From assembly GCA_019638615.1 (NCBI GenBank), contig JAHBTL010000002.1:62001-126000 (forward strand): 64,000 nt of DNA, in the 5' to 3' direction. Of the stretch, positions 35,849-45,032 are shown piece after piece (the first letter of the stretch is position 1; the number at the start of each line of letters is the position of its first letter). The position numbers were made by a program, and so were the translations under genes. Below the pieces are notes generated by a model. The model was given only the letters and a program-made list of their open reading frames with translations. It was not told the origin of the DNA and did not search any database. This stretch comes from Chitinophagaceae bacterium (lineage in GTDB: Bacteria; Bacteroidota; Bacteroidia; Chitinophagales; Chitinophagaceae).

Positions 35849-36322
35849 TCAATGAGCCACAGGCGTTACGGCTTCTCTTTCGGCATCCAACAAAAAATTA
35901 TCCCGGTTGGCAATAATAAGATTTTTATAGCTGTTGACTTTTACCCAATATACAATCCAGCATACAATACTTCCCAGCGATGCAAGCGTGCCTAAAAGAG
36001 GGATTATGCCGCATAGGGCAAGGATTGCCATAGCAAGCCCTACGGAATAAGCAGGGCGTGGTTCGGGCAGGGGAATATTAAGCCTTGCATATTCATTTTT
36101 TATAGAATCAGCAATTCTTATTACCACTATAAATATCCATATTGAGCTGAAAACAGGAATCAGCAGCAGCCAAATCTGCCCGGGCGGCATCGTCCTGCTG
36201 GCAGGATCAACAGCATCCAACGTTCTGTAAAGCGTTAAAAGAAAAAGAAAGGCGGGGATCAGTACAACTACGAATATAATAGCAAACAGCCCCCAAAGAA
36301 AAGTAAATTCAGACTGATTCAT
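35849..36322 (-). CDS. Four-helix membrane protein, tandem paralogue 1
   Basis: A 157-residue paralogue of 35339-35812, with hydrophobic segments at about 9-31, 48-68, 90-112 and 113-128, then a conserved cytoplasmic tail KNLIIANRDNFLLDAERE. It is divergent from the TIGR00266 gene. This pair plus the TIGR00266 gene form the block between the two direct repeats. Confidence 0.7.
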   Translation of the reverse strand: MNQSEFTFLWGLFAIIFVVVLIPAFLFLLTLYRTLDAVDPASRTMPPGQIWLLLIPVFSSIWIFIVVIRIADSIKNEYARLNIPLPEPRPAYSVGLAMAILALCGIIPLLGTLASLGSIVCWIVYWVKVNSYKNLIIANRDNFLLDAEREAVTPVAH

Positions 36323-36431
36323 ACACTTTAATTTGAATCAATATAACGCATATTACAGACATTTCTTTTATAAACGGTAGCTTCATTTGCTCATCTTCCT
36401 ATATTTTTATTGTACGAAAACCATACATATT

Positions 36432-37226
36432 ATGCAAACAGCACATGAAATTGATTATCGCATTTACGGCGAAGAAATGCAGTACGTGGACATCGAACTC
36501 GACCCTGATGAAACCGCCATGGCAGAAAGCGGCTCGTTTATGATGATGGATGATGGCATACAAATGCAAACCATATTCGGCGATGGCAGTCAAAAATCGT
36601 CGGGAGGGTTTATGAATAAAATCATCAGCGCCGGTAAACGGCTGCTGACTGGTGAAAGTCTTTTTATGACCGCTTTTACCAACGTTGGACAAGGTAAAAA
36701 AAGGGTTGCCTTCGCATCGCCCTATCCCGGAAAAATCATTCCGCTTGACCTGTATGAATTAGGCGGAAAAGTAGTTTGTCAAAAGGACTCCTTCCTATGC
36801 GCGGCCCGGGGCGTAAGCATTGGCATTGAATTTCAACGCAGGCTGGGTACCGGCTTGTTTGGCGGTGAAGGATTCATTATGCAGAAACTTGAAGGAGACG
36901 GTATGGCGTTTGTACATGCAGGCGGGCATGTATTTCAACGGGTATTAACAGCCGGTGAAACACTGCGTATTGATACGGGCTGTTTGGTTGCTTATACCAA
37001 AGATGTGGATTACAACATACAGTTCGTAGGGGGTATCCGTAATACTATTTTTGGTGGCGAAGGTTTGTTTTTTGCAACGCTGCGCGGCCCCGGAAAAGTA
37101 TGGATACAAACACTGCCCGTAAGCCGTTTGGCAAGCCGTATACTCTCGTATGGCACGGTTAACCGCAAAGAAGAAGGCAGCATACTGGGCGGGTTGGGTA
37201 ACCTGCTGGATGGCGACGGACGTTAG
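36432..37226 (+). CDS. TIGR00266/AIM24 family protein
   Basis: A 264-residue protein with the family pattern: [85 protein letters not shown] and [20 protein letters not shown]. Members fold as trimeric or repeated beta-helical barrels; the biochemical role is unknown. The ATG at 36432 was chosen over 36387 because the upstream 15 codons are hydrophobic and promoter-like. The direct repeat copy 2 begins on the base after the stop codon. Confidence 0.88.
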   Translation: MQTAHEIDYRIYGEEMQYVDIELDPDETAMAESGSFMMMDDGIQMQTIFGDGSQKSSGGFMNKIISAGKRLLTGESLFMTAFTNVGQGKKRVAFASPYPGKIIPLDLYELGGKVVCQKDSFLCAARGVSIGIEFQRRLGTGLFGGEGFIMQKLEGDGMAFVHAGGHVFQRVLTAGETLRIDTGCLVAYTKDVDYNIQFVGGIRNTIFGGEGLFFATLRGPGKVWIQTLPVSRLASRILSYGTVNRKEEGSILGGLGNLLDGDGR

Positions 37227-37505
37227 AAAATATAGGATCAGGTGTTTAAATCGCAATCACAATGCTTTTCTGAAATAAAGCGGCGATGGCAGGTTCGTAT
37301 TAGGCATCAGAGGTGTGACCTGTTTGTAACTACATGCAACGCACCTCCCTTGCTGCACCGTAGGTAAAGCCCTTTTTTTGCACACAGAGGATAACCCCTA
37401 ACGGGGCAAAATCCATGCCGGCTATTTTTTTACAAACGGGCAGCCTCTCTGAGGCAACAGCAATTTGTTTCCTGTTGCTACTCCACGATCCATGTGCCTG
37501 ATTCT
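37227..37505. repeat. ~280-base direct repeat, copy 2
   Basis: Starts AAAATATAGGATCAGG and ends GTGCCTGATTC. Hairpins CCCC-taa-CGGGG and GCCTC-tct-GAGGC are kept with the loop changed from ttt to tct. It starts directly after the TIGR00266 stop codon. See copy 1 at 35023. Confidence 0.85.
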
Positions 37506-37510
37506 GATAA

Positions 37511-37552
37511 AATAAAAAGGGGGCCGGAATATAAGTCAGCCTCCTTTTTATT
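37511..37552. terminator. Bidirectional terminator
   Basis: AATAAAAAGGGGGC (37511-37524) pairs with GCCTCCTTTTTATT (37539-37552) with one mismatch, A/T runs on both sides. It serves the minus-strand lipoprotein gene ending at 37559. Confidence 0.75.
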
Positions 37553-37558
37553 TATGCA

Positions 37559-39097
37559 TTAATTCCTGCTGATGCTGCCTCCCAGTTGGGTAACCTTGTT
37601 GCTGGTGGTAAAACTTGCGGCACTGCTTCCTTTGGTATAAGTGCCCGATGTATATAAACCCTGCCATTCCGAGCCTGATGATACGCTTCCGCCTGTATAT
37701 ATATTATAGGCAGTATTCGCTTGTAATTTTGAGCTGGCAAACAACATGGTTGAATAGGTGGTGGGACTTAAAAAAGTAACGATTTCATTTCCTTCAGCAT
37801 CTTCTATATGTATGATTTGATTGGCATTGCCGCCTCCCATTATTAAAGAATACATAGTTGAAACGCTTGCCGTAGGACTGCTGGTAGCGCCACCGGTACC
37901 AATTACAAGCCCGCCGGTAATTTTAAATGTTCTTGCATCGCAGTCAAATCCCGCTTCCGGCTGTCTTGCTCCTATTGCAATTACTTTTCCTCCCGTAATG
38001 GTGATGATTCCGTTAGAATCTATCGCATCATTGCCCGTGGCGTATGCATACACCGTTCCACCATTGATATAAATGGCATCCGAAGCGTTTAAGCCATCGT
38101 CCAGGGTCTGCAGCGTTATATCTCCATCGTTAATGGTAAGCACACTTTTGCTTTCAATCCCCTCCCCTTCGGTGGTTTTTATGTTAATGATTCCTCCATT
38201 AATGGTTACATAAGGGGTGATTGATTCATCTGCTTCTTCATACGATGCCACAATTCCGTCGTCTGCCGTATTCAAAGTAAAAGTACCATCGTTGATGATC
38301 ACAAATCCTTCTTCCACATCTATCCCGTCGCTTCCCGCAGTAATGGTAACGCTGCCTCCATCGGCAATAAATGCATCGTTGGCGTGAATGCCATCGCTCA
38401 CAGCACCTGTTACCTGTATATTTCCGTTACGTATGCGCACATAGTCATCACTGCAAATACCATGTTTATAATTCCCTTTTACGCTCAGGCTGCCTTCGCC
38501 GCTAAAGATCAATTGTCCTTCGCTGAAAAATGTAGCTTTCATATCTTCTCCATTTACCGACACGGTATAGGCTGATCCGTCTGTCAACGTATTGGTAGTA
38601 TTGTCGGCCAGCACTATAAAGGCTCTTTTCGAGGACTGTATATTGATAGCAGGCCCATCGTTATTCGTGACAGATACCCCATTCAAAGTAAGCCTGAATT
38701 TATTATCGCTGTAAATCTTCAGCGATCCATCCGTAGTTGTTCCACTTAATATATACTCTACTTCTTTAGCAGTAGAAGTTACCGTTACGTCTGAACCGGA
38801 TTGCTCAACAGTAACACCGGCAGCAGATAAAGGATTGGTAACGGTTACGGCTGCCCCGAAATTGATTTCTACAACAGAAGAGAATGTAGCATTTTCAACA
38901 AGATCGTCTTCGTTGTACCCGGTTTCGGTTGAACCTTCAGGTGTTCCGGAAGTATACGCTGTTTCGTCGATTGCTGATGTGGTGCTGCTATTGCCGGTAT
39001 TGTTTGCTGCGGCATCGTCTTTCCTGCAGCCTGCTGCAACTGCCAGTAAAACCACCAGGGTCACCGGATATTTTTTCAGGAATGTTGTGCTGATCAT
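37559..39097 (-). CDS. Cthe_2159-type carbohydrate-binding surface lipoprotein
   Basis: A 512-residue protein with a lipoprotein signal peptide (VLLAVAAGC, then RKDD, which is the surface export signal). A beta-helix follows whose turns repeat the pattern DGI, DDG and NGG-x-I (DGIHANDAFIADGGSVTITA, GSDGIDVEEGFVIINDGTFT, DDGLNASDAIYINGGTVYAY). This is the Cthe_2159/DUF4353 family of right-handed beta-helices, which bind pectin-like or other acidic polysaccharide through calcium. The ATG at 39097 was chosen, as the signal peptide begins there. Confidence 0.85.
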   Translation of the reverse strand: MISTTFLKKYPVTLVVLLAVAAGCRKDDAAANNTGNSSTTSAIDETAYTSGTPEGSTETGYNEDDLVENATFSSVVEINFGAAVTVTNPLSAAGVTVEQSGSDVTVTSTAKEVEYILSGTTTDGSLKIYSDNKFRLTLNGVSVTNNDGPAINIQSSKRAFIVLADNTTNTLTDGSAYTVSVNGEDMKATFFSEGQLIFSGEGSLSVKGNYKHGICSDDYVRIRNGNIQVTGAVSDGIHANDAFIADGGSVTITAGSDGIDVEEGFVIINDGTFTLNTADDGIVASYEEADESITPYVTINGGIINIKTTEGEGIESKSVLTINDGDITLQTLDDGLNASDAIYINGGTVYAYATGNDAIDSNGIITITGGKVIAIGARQPEAGFDCDARTFKITGGLVIGTGGATSSPTASVSTMYSLIMGGGNANQIIHIEDAEGNEIVTFLSPTTYSTMLFASSKLQANTAYNIYTGGSVSSGSEWQGLYTSGTYTKGSSAASFTTSNKVTQLGGSISRN

Positions 39098-39534
39098 TTT
39101 TTTTGTTTTGATGAAATAAATTTTATTGAAACCCTCGCAGCAAAAATTCAACGAAAGCCGGGGTGAAAAAAATAAATGGGATCAATGCAGAAATTCCTGC
39201 GGTCAATGAGGCAGTTCTTTAACAGCCTTTAACAGAATATCAATTTATATATACAGATGCAAGAACCAAAAACTGTTTAAATGCGCGAATGCGGAAGATC
39301 AAAAGATAACACTCCTCTGTTGATCTTTGTTAATTTACCAAGTATAATCACGGTTATATACCGCATGTAAATACACTTTGAAACAAATACCTAAATAATA
39401 TTTCGGATAAAACTCAACTACTTGCGTTGTTTATACGTATACAATGCATAACTTGGCATAAGTATTGGTAGTAGAAATACCCAATAATAAGACTATGCCA
39501 GACACACAATCGCTTGTTAGTCTCAAAACCATGT
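39098..39534. other. Divergent intergenic region, 437 bases
   Basis: It lies between two divergent lipoprotein genes and so should hold both promoters. TATACGTATA (39432-39441) is a perfect palindrome about 95 bases before the plus-strand gene. No exact TAnnTTTG box is well placed and no gene is seen. Confidence 0.4.
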
Positions 39535-40548
39535 ATGAAGAGCCTGTTTTATAGAACGCTTACCTTAATATTTTTCATTGCCTGTCTTTATTCCTGCAAA
39601 AAAGGGGATATAAATGGTTTTATTCCCCCGGAAGATACGATTCCGATATTACCCCCGGGGCCACCCCCTACCGCTATCAGCTTTGAAACTGCTGATCTTG
39701 GTTCTGTTGTAACACTGAGCTTCGATTACAACTCCACCCCCAATAAGATTCAGGTATACCTGGACGATCCGGCAAGCACCGATCCTTATGACCAATTGGC
39801 TGTAGTATATTCATTTGTTGATGGTTACCTGGAAAAAACAGAATATTATGCAACAGACGGCACCCCGGCAGGAGGGTTTACAATACAGAGATCGGGATCG
39901 CTGATTTCCGGTGCGATCATGGAGCATCTGAATGAAATGGACGGAAGCCTGATAAAGGACACCTTACATATTTCCTTCTCAGATTTCGGCGGGCTGAAAA
40001 ATATGTATGTAGACTACGGAAATTATTTTGATCCCGATGTTCCTGTTTCTATTAAATACACTTTTAAAGACAAAGAACTGAAAGAAGCAAAAGCAGGATT
40101 ATACGAAAACAACGGGCACTCCCTCTATTTTCCTTCGTATAAATTCAGCTATAATAATTCGACCGGAAGCTTATGGCAGAGGGAGTCGGATACTTACTAT
40201 GGAACCTCATTCATTTACGGCGATGCCGGCAAGGGGCTGGATAGCCTGTTCATTCTTTTAGGCGGTAAAGACGGGCACCTGCTGGAAGCCATCACTTATT
40301 ACGATCAATACATCGGGTTGTATTTTTATCCTCTTCAAATTGCACTTAACGATAATTCAGTAGAGCTGGATGCCATCATACACAGGTGCGGAGCGCTTCA
40401 ACAGGTTAAATCCATTCCGAATGGCATCGAATATCCAATCACCCAGACATTCACTTTTCAGAATGTTTTTGATGAAGAAAAAAGGCTGGTAAAATCGACG
40501 GTGATGAGTAACGCATTATTGTACGGCGTTTACAAAGTCCAGTACTGA
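39535..40548 (+). CDS. Bacteroidota lipoprotein, unrecognised
   Basis: A 337-residue lipoprotein (ACLYSC lipobox at about residues 15-20, then KKGD). A Pro-rich linker (PILPPGPPPTA) precedes a beta-rich body with repeated strand-like runs (TVTLSFDYNSTPNKIQVYL-like segment, YYATDGTPAGGFTIQRSGS). I do not recognise a family beyond the general lipoprotein class. The ATG at 39535 is preferred to the in-frame TTG at 39514. An out-of-frame ATG at 39531 overlaps it. Confidence 0.7.
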   Translation: MKSLFYRTLTLIFFIACLYSCKKGDINGFIPPEDTIPILPPGPPPTAISFETADLGSVVTLSFDYNSTPNKIQVYLDDPASTDPYDQLAVVYSFVDGYLEKTEYYATDGTPAGGFTIQRSGSLISGAIMEHLNEMDGSLIKDTLHISFSDFGGLKNMYVDYGNYFDPDVPVSIKYTFKDKELKEAKAGLYENNGHSLYFPSYKFSYNNSTGSLWQRESDTYYGTSFIYGDAGKGLDSLFILLGGKDGHLLEAITYYDQYIGLYFYPLQIALNDNSVELDAIIHRCGALQQVKSIPNGIEYPITQTFTFQNVFDEEKRLVKSTVMSNALLYGVYKVQY

Positions 40549-40576
40549 TTACAAATTTTTCCGCTTTTACATCAAT

Positions 40577-40619
40577 AAAAAAACCCGCAAAAGCAGGTAA
40601 CTGCTTTAACGGGCTTTTT
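40577..40619. terminator. Bidirectional terminator between convergent genes
   Basis: CCCG-caAAAGCAG...CTGCTTTaa-CGGG (40584-40613) with A and T runs on either side. It separates the lipoprotein gene from the convergent AsmA-like gene. Confidence 0.8.
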
Positions 40620-40761
40620 AAAATCAATCCTTTATCAATACAATGCTAATACATTTTATTGGAGAATTCTATCAACACCTACATCTTTAACATTGAAGTA
40701 ATACCTACAGCTTATATATCTCTAAGTATATATACTTATCACGGCAAGAGATTTCCTTTGC

Positions 40762-43700
40762 CTATTGTTTTTGGGTTGTGTCTTTTTTCTTTTTCAGCAA
40801 AGAGTTAAGGGTATTTTTAACCGCTTCCTCGGTATTCTTTTTCGTATTGTCGAGCGGTTTGCCGGTTGCTTCAGAATCACTTTTACTGTCTCCCAGGATC
40901 TGCTTTGTCAGCTCCTTTTTCAGATCCTGCACTGCCTGGTTTTTAATGGCAGTAGCTGAATCTTTTAATTGTTGCTTTGCGCTGTCAATCTTTTGTTGTG
41001 CAAAGTCAGCAGCTTGTTGCCTGATATCGGCAGCCAGATCGCCGGCAGCCTCTTTCAGGTCTGTTTTTACCTGAGGGTCGCTGATCGTGCCGCCCATTTT
41101 CAAATTCAGGTCAATGTAATCGCTGAGCTTAACGGGAATACCTTTACCGGAAGCCTGTTGAGCCAGGCTGTTGATCAATGCATTGCCCTGACTGCCTATC
41201 ATACTTCGTGGCAGCTTCATCCCGATCATATAATCAATGGATTGATCCAATCCGTGCATGCCGCCGATCTCCATCTCAATGTCCTTTACCTTCATTTTAA
41301 ATGGCTTTACCAATACCTTCCCGTTGGCAAACTCAAAATATGTTTTTATATCTTTCAATGTAAAGCCATTTAAATCAGCAACATTGAGCGTTTGGGCTAT
41401 TTTTTCTACCGGTGCAAACTTTTTAAGCACTCCTTCCAGCAACAGCAGGTTACCTCCTCCTGTAAGTGAGCTTACCACCGGCATCATATCGCCCCCCAGC
41501 TTTCCATTCAATGCAAGTTTGGAATTTATTTTCCCTGAAATGAATTTTCCTATGGGCATTAATTGTTGTACCGTATTGAACGCGTAAAACGCCTTTTCAA
41601 CGCTCAAGCCGCTTACATCATAAGACAGGGATATGTCAGGGTTTTTCTTATCTTTTTTGGTGGAATATGAACCATTCAAACCAATCTTGCCTTCCAGCGC
41701 GTCCATCTGCACATCTTTCAGATTCACGGTTTCATCTTTCAGCGCCACTGTTCCTTTCATGTTATTGTATTCCGTTTTATCATACACAAGCTTATCAACC
41801 GCGGCATTTAAAGTAAACGCTATGTTTTTAGGTACGGCAAACGGATCCTGGCTACCGGCGGTGTTTGCTGCCGCGCTGTCTGCCGAACCAGGGGTCGTAC
41901 CCATAAAATCATTCAGGTTGATCTTATCGGCATGAACATTCAATGTACCGGCAATTGCTTCATCTTTTAAAGCATATCCAATGGCGTTGTCTACAGAACC
42001 ACTGGCTGTAAAGTTGGATTTCAGGTAGGCTGCTTTAAGTGTGTTCAGCGTAATATTCTTGGGATTAAAAGTAAATGTCGCCTGTGCTACGTTAATACCC
42101 CCGGGATAATCCTTACTCACATAATCCAGGTTATTAAGATGTAAAGTACCGGAAGTAGTGATCTTTTCATACTGCTCTTTGTCAATAGCTGTTTTGTTTC
42201 CTTTAAAGCTGATATCGGCAGACAATGCGCCGGACAATGCTGTGCCAGGTTCAAGAGCAGTAAACTGGGCCACGTTCCCCAGATTGAATTTTCCTGCAGC
42301 CCTGCCGTCAAAATACAGTTCGGTTGCCGGGTTCTTAATCAGTACGTTAAAGTCTATCGGATCGCTGCCTATCTCTACATGTGCTTTTGAAACATTGATC
42401 ACCGTATGATCTGCCACTCCGTCCGGATTTTGGAAACTGATCTGGATATTGCTGTTGCGTATGGGTTGCGGCAAATCTTTAGATGAATAATTAAGGTTGG
42501 AAATATTGGCAAATCCGTTGGCGGTAAAAGGCCCGGGTTTTTGCTGAGTGATCACTGCCACGTTTCCTTTGGCGGTTACATCCGCGTCTATTTGACCGGA
42601 TAATTTTGTATCGCCGGTCAGCTTCACAAACTGCGTTACCTGCGCCAGGTCTAATTTTCCTTTTAAAGCAGCATCTATAAACTGATCGGTAACAGGATTT
42701 TTAAGCAACAGCCTGAAGTCAAATGGGTCATTTCCAAATTCAATATGCCCTTTTGAAATGTCTACCACCGTATGATCAGTGACCCCGTCGGGATTGTCTA
42801 CTTTCAGGGCGATCGCTATGTTTTTAACCGGCTGCGGTAAATCGGGGTATTGAAAAAAGCCATCTTCTACCTGGAGGTTAATATTATAAGCCGGGATTTT
42901 TTCTGAATTGTACTCGCCTTTTACAAACCCGTTGAATATTGCCTTGCCGCTTGTTTTAATTTTATTAAAGTCGTTTTTGTATACCGCCGGTATCAGCGAC
43001 AACAGGGTTTTAAATTCAGTAGAAGGCGCATTGAATTTAATGTCCATTCCGTAGGTAGTATCGTTCACAAACTGAAAATAGCCTTCTGAAGCCAGCTTTA
43101 AATCATTCAGCGCAATATCGTCAGTCTTGAAAGTGTATTTGCTTGCCTTGTTGTCCATTTCAATATCTGCCCCCAGGGCGGCTTTGGCATTTACCAGGTA
43201 AGGGATTTTCGTATAGGTGTAGGAAACCGACTCAGCCCTGGTTTTTGTACGCAGGGTAAAAAGGTCGGAAGTAAAATCGCCGCTGCCGGAGTGATCGAGA
43301 TCAGTAATTTCCGCGCTCATATCACCGGGAATATCAATATAGCTGATATACCCGTTGTTGATTTCATAATGTTTCAGGTTCATTTTAAAACCGGCCGATG
43401 CTTCGGTGGTGGTGGTGGCGGTGTCAGGCTTTGTTATATCCCAGTTGGCTTTGCCATCTTTATTTACAATCGCATGTATCCTGGGGTCATCAACGGTAAC
43501 AGCATATATCTTCATTTCCGATCCACTGATAACACTCATCAGGTTCAATGCAACATCAATCTTCTTAGCTGCAATCAGGGTATCTTTTGCAAAATCATCC
43601 ACGCCAATCACCTGCAGGTTTTCAAGCCCCACCGCAACACGCGGAAAATGCCTGAATAGTGAAATATCTATGTCGCTGAAATCAACCTTTGCATTCAAAC

Positions 43701-43824
43701 TTTTATTGATCTCGGTTTTAGCGATGGATACTATTTTTCCCTTAAACAATAATGGAAGTGTAAATGCCAGTACAATCAGTACAAGAAGAACGATGCCGGT
43801 GATTTTTACGATTTTTTTCAACAT
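40762..43824 (-). CDS. AsmA-like envelope protein
   Basis: A 1020-residue protein with one N-terminal membrane helix (about 7-27, IVLLVLIVLAFTLPLLF), then an AsmA domain (NAKVDFSDIDISLFRHFPRV) and repeated beta-strand units typical of AsmA/RBG-type bridging proteins (DFRLLLKNPVTDQFIDAALK and the parallel DFNVLIKNPATELYFDGRAA). The C-terminus is Lys/Asp/Ala-rich and helical (about 945-1020). AsmA-like proteins bridge the envelope and are linked to phospholipid transport and outer-membrane assembly. A perfect -7 box lies 36 bases upstream. Confidence 0.88.
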   Translation of the reverse strand: MLKKIVKITGIVLLVLIVLAFTLPLLFKGKIVSIAKTEINKSLNAKVDFSDIDISLFRHFPRVAVGLENLQVIGVDDFAKDTLIAAKKIDVALNLMSVISGSEMKIYAVTVDDPRIHAIVNKDGKANWDITKPDTATTTTEASAGFKMNLKHYEINNGYISYIDIPGDMSAEITDLDHSGSGDFTSDLFTLRTKTRAESVSYTYTKIPYLVNAKAALGADIEMDNKASKYTFKTDDIALNDLKLASEGYFQFVNDTTYGMDIKFNAPSTEFKTLLSLIPAVYKNDFNKIKTSGKAIFNGFVKGEYNSEKIPAYNINLQVEDGFFQYPDLPQPVKNIAIALKVDNPDGVTDHTVVDISKGHIEFGNDPFDFRLLLKNPVTDQFIDAALKGKLDLAQVTQFVKLTGDTKLSGQIDADVTAKGNVAVITQQKPGPFTANGFANISNLNYSSKDLPQPIRNSNIQISFQNPDGVADHTVINVSKAHVEIGSDPIDFNVLIKNPATELYFDGRAAGKFNLGNVAQFTALEPGTALSGALSADISFKGNKTAIDKEQYEKITTSGTLHLNNLDYVSKDYPGGINVAQATFTFNPKNITLNTLKAAYLKSNFTASGSVDNAIGYALKDEAIAGTLNVHADKINLNDFMGTTPGSADSAAANTAGSQDPFAVPKNIAFTLNAAVDKLVYDKTEYNNMKGTVALKDETVNLKDVQMDALEGKIGLNGSYSTKKDKKNPDISLSYDVSGLSVEKAFYAFNTVQQLMPIGKFISGKINSKLALNGKLGGDMMPVVSSLTGGGNLLLLEGVLKKFAPVEKIAQTLNVADLNGFTLKDIKTYFEFANGKVLVKPFKMKVKDIEMEIGGMHGLDQSIDYMIGMKLPRSMIGSQGNALINSLAQQASGKGIPVKLSDYIDLNLKMGGTISDPQVKTDLKEAAGDLAADIRQQAADFAQQKIDSAKQQLKDSATAIKNQAVQDLKKELTKQILGDSKSDSEATGKPLDNTKKNTEEAVKNTLNSLLKKKKDTTQKQ

Positions 43825-43859
43825 AACAGATATCAGGATTTTTATACATATAGTTCATA

Positions 43860-43867
43860 CAAAAATA
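43860..43867 (-). promoter_or_regulatory. Candidate -7 box for the AsmA-like gene
   Basis: TATTTTTG (complement of 43860-43867), an exact TAnnTTTG match, 35 bases before the ATG at 43824. A good -33 element is not seen at the right distance. The region also serves divergent trmH. Confidence 0.4.
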
Positions 43868-43903
43868 GCTTTTTGTATTTTAGCCCCCTTTAATTTTACA
43901 AAT

Positions 43904-44500
43904 ATGACGCCAGAAAGACGGGAACGGTTATTAGAGGTGTTGAATAAACGACAAAATAATCTTGCTGTTGTGTTGGAGAATGTTTTTGATCCGCATAATA
44001 TATCGGCGGTAATGAGAAGCTGCGATGCCGTGGGCATACAGGATGTATACGTGCTGAATACAAAAATACCCAGGCATAAAAAATGGGGCTCTAAAAGCTC
44101 TTCCAGCGCTGCCAAATGGCTTACCATCCACCAATACAGCGATGCTGCTTTATGTTTTGCCGATTTGCGCAGCCGGTACGAAAAAATATTCACCACCCAT
44201 TTGAGCAGCGATGCCTGTAACCTGTATGAAATTGATTTTACCCGTTCTGTTGCGCTGGTTTTTGGCAATGAGCATGCGGGAGTAAGCGAGGAAATAAGGC
44301 AACTGGCAGACGGGAATTTCATTATTCCCCAGGTGGGAATTATAAAATCGCTTAACATTTCGGTAGCTTGCGCGGTCACTATATACGAAGCATACAGACA
44401 AAAAAGCTCCGCCGGACAGTATCTCCAACGCAGCCTGCCCGAAGCGCGTTTCAATATGCTCCTGGATGAATGGGGATTTTTGCCGGGCGAGGGCAACTGA
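43904..44500 (+). CDS. trmH: tRNA (guanosine-18-2'-O)-methyltransferase
   Basis: A 198-residue SPOUT methyltransferase that adds a 2'-O-methyl to Gm18 of tRNA. MTPERRERLLEVLNKRQNNL at the start and VFDPHNISAVMRSCDAVGIQ are the RNA-binding N-terminus and catalytic Arg region; ALVFGNEHAGVSEEI and SLNISVACAVTIYEAYRQ form the trefoil knot that binds S-adenosylmethionine. The ATG at 43904 was chosen because the family starts there, although an open frame continues back over the AsmA-like gene. It is followed 17 bases later by a thioredoxin-like gene. Confidence 0.9.
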   Translation: MTPERRERLLEVLNKRQNNLAVVLENVFDPHNISAVMRSCDAVGIQDVYVLNTKIPRHKKWGSKSSSSAAKWLTIHQYSDAALCFADLRSRYEKIFTTHLSSDACNLYEIDFTRSVALVFGNEHAGVSEEIRQLADGNFIIPQVGIIKSLNISVACAVTIYEAYRQKSSAGQYLQRSLPEARFNMLLDEWGFLPGEGN

Positions 44501-44517
44501 CTTAAAAGCCGTTTCAC

Positions 44518-44991
44518 ATGAAAAAATGGTATATAATTTTTATCAGCTTCTTTCTTTTGAATATGGGTGTTGCACAATCCATACCCAAATGGAAGGTAAC
44601 AGATTTGGAACACGGTATTTCACAGTCAGACACCAGCCTGGTCATTAATTTTTGGGCTACCTGGTGCGAGCCCTGTGTGAAGGAATTACCCTGGTTCCTG
44701 GATGCGGCCGAAAAAAACAAAGAGAAATTCAAATTATTACTGGTAAGTCTTGATATGAAAAAAGATTATCCTGATAAAATTGCCAGGTTCATACAGGAAA
44801 AGAACATCCATGCGCAGGTAGTATGGTTAGATGAAACAAATGCGGATTATTTTTGCCCGCGTATTGATCCTTCATGGAGCGGTTCTTTGCCTGCTACCTT
44901 TATTATTAATAAGAAAACAGGTAAAAAATCTTTTTACGAAAAAGCGTTCAAAAAAGAGGAATTACAAAAGTTGCTGGAACAGTTAAATTGA
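44518..44991 (+). CDS. Thioredoxin/TlpA-like periplasmic protein
   Basis: A 157-residue protein with a signal peptide (to about residue 20, MGVAQ) and the thioredoxin fold: LVINFWATWCEPCVKELPW with redox Cys50 and Cys53, GSLPATFIINKKTGK with the cis-Pro. CEPC is a common TlpA/ResA-type active site. It likely reduces or oxidises disulphides in the periplasm; the partner is unknown. It shares an operon with trmH, probably without functional connection. Confidence 0.9.
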   Translation: MKKWYIIFISFFLLNMGVAQSIPKWKVTDLEHGISQSDTSLVINFWATWCEPCVKELPWFLDAAEKNKEKFKLLLVSLDMKKDYPDKIARFIQEKNIHAQVVWLDETNADYFCPRIDPSWSGSLPATFIINKKTGKKSFYEKAFKKEELQKLLEQLN

Positions 44992-45032
44992 AGCCAGCTT
45001 AATAAATATTCACTTTCAAACCGGAACTTGTT

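Noticed and set aside
43406-43903. Long in-frame extension upstream of trmH
   Set aside because: It overlaps the AsmA-like gene on the other strand; the family starts at 43904.
43855-44613. 252-residue ORF antisense to trmH
   Set aside because: No recognisable domain; explained by the trmH frame.
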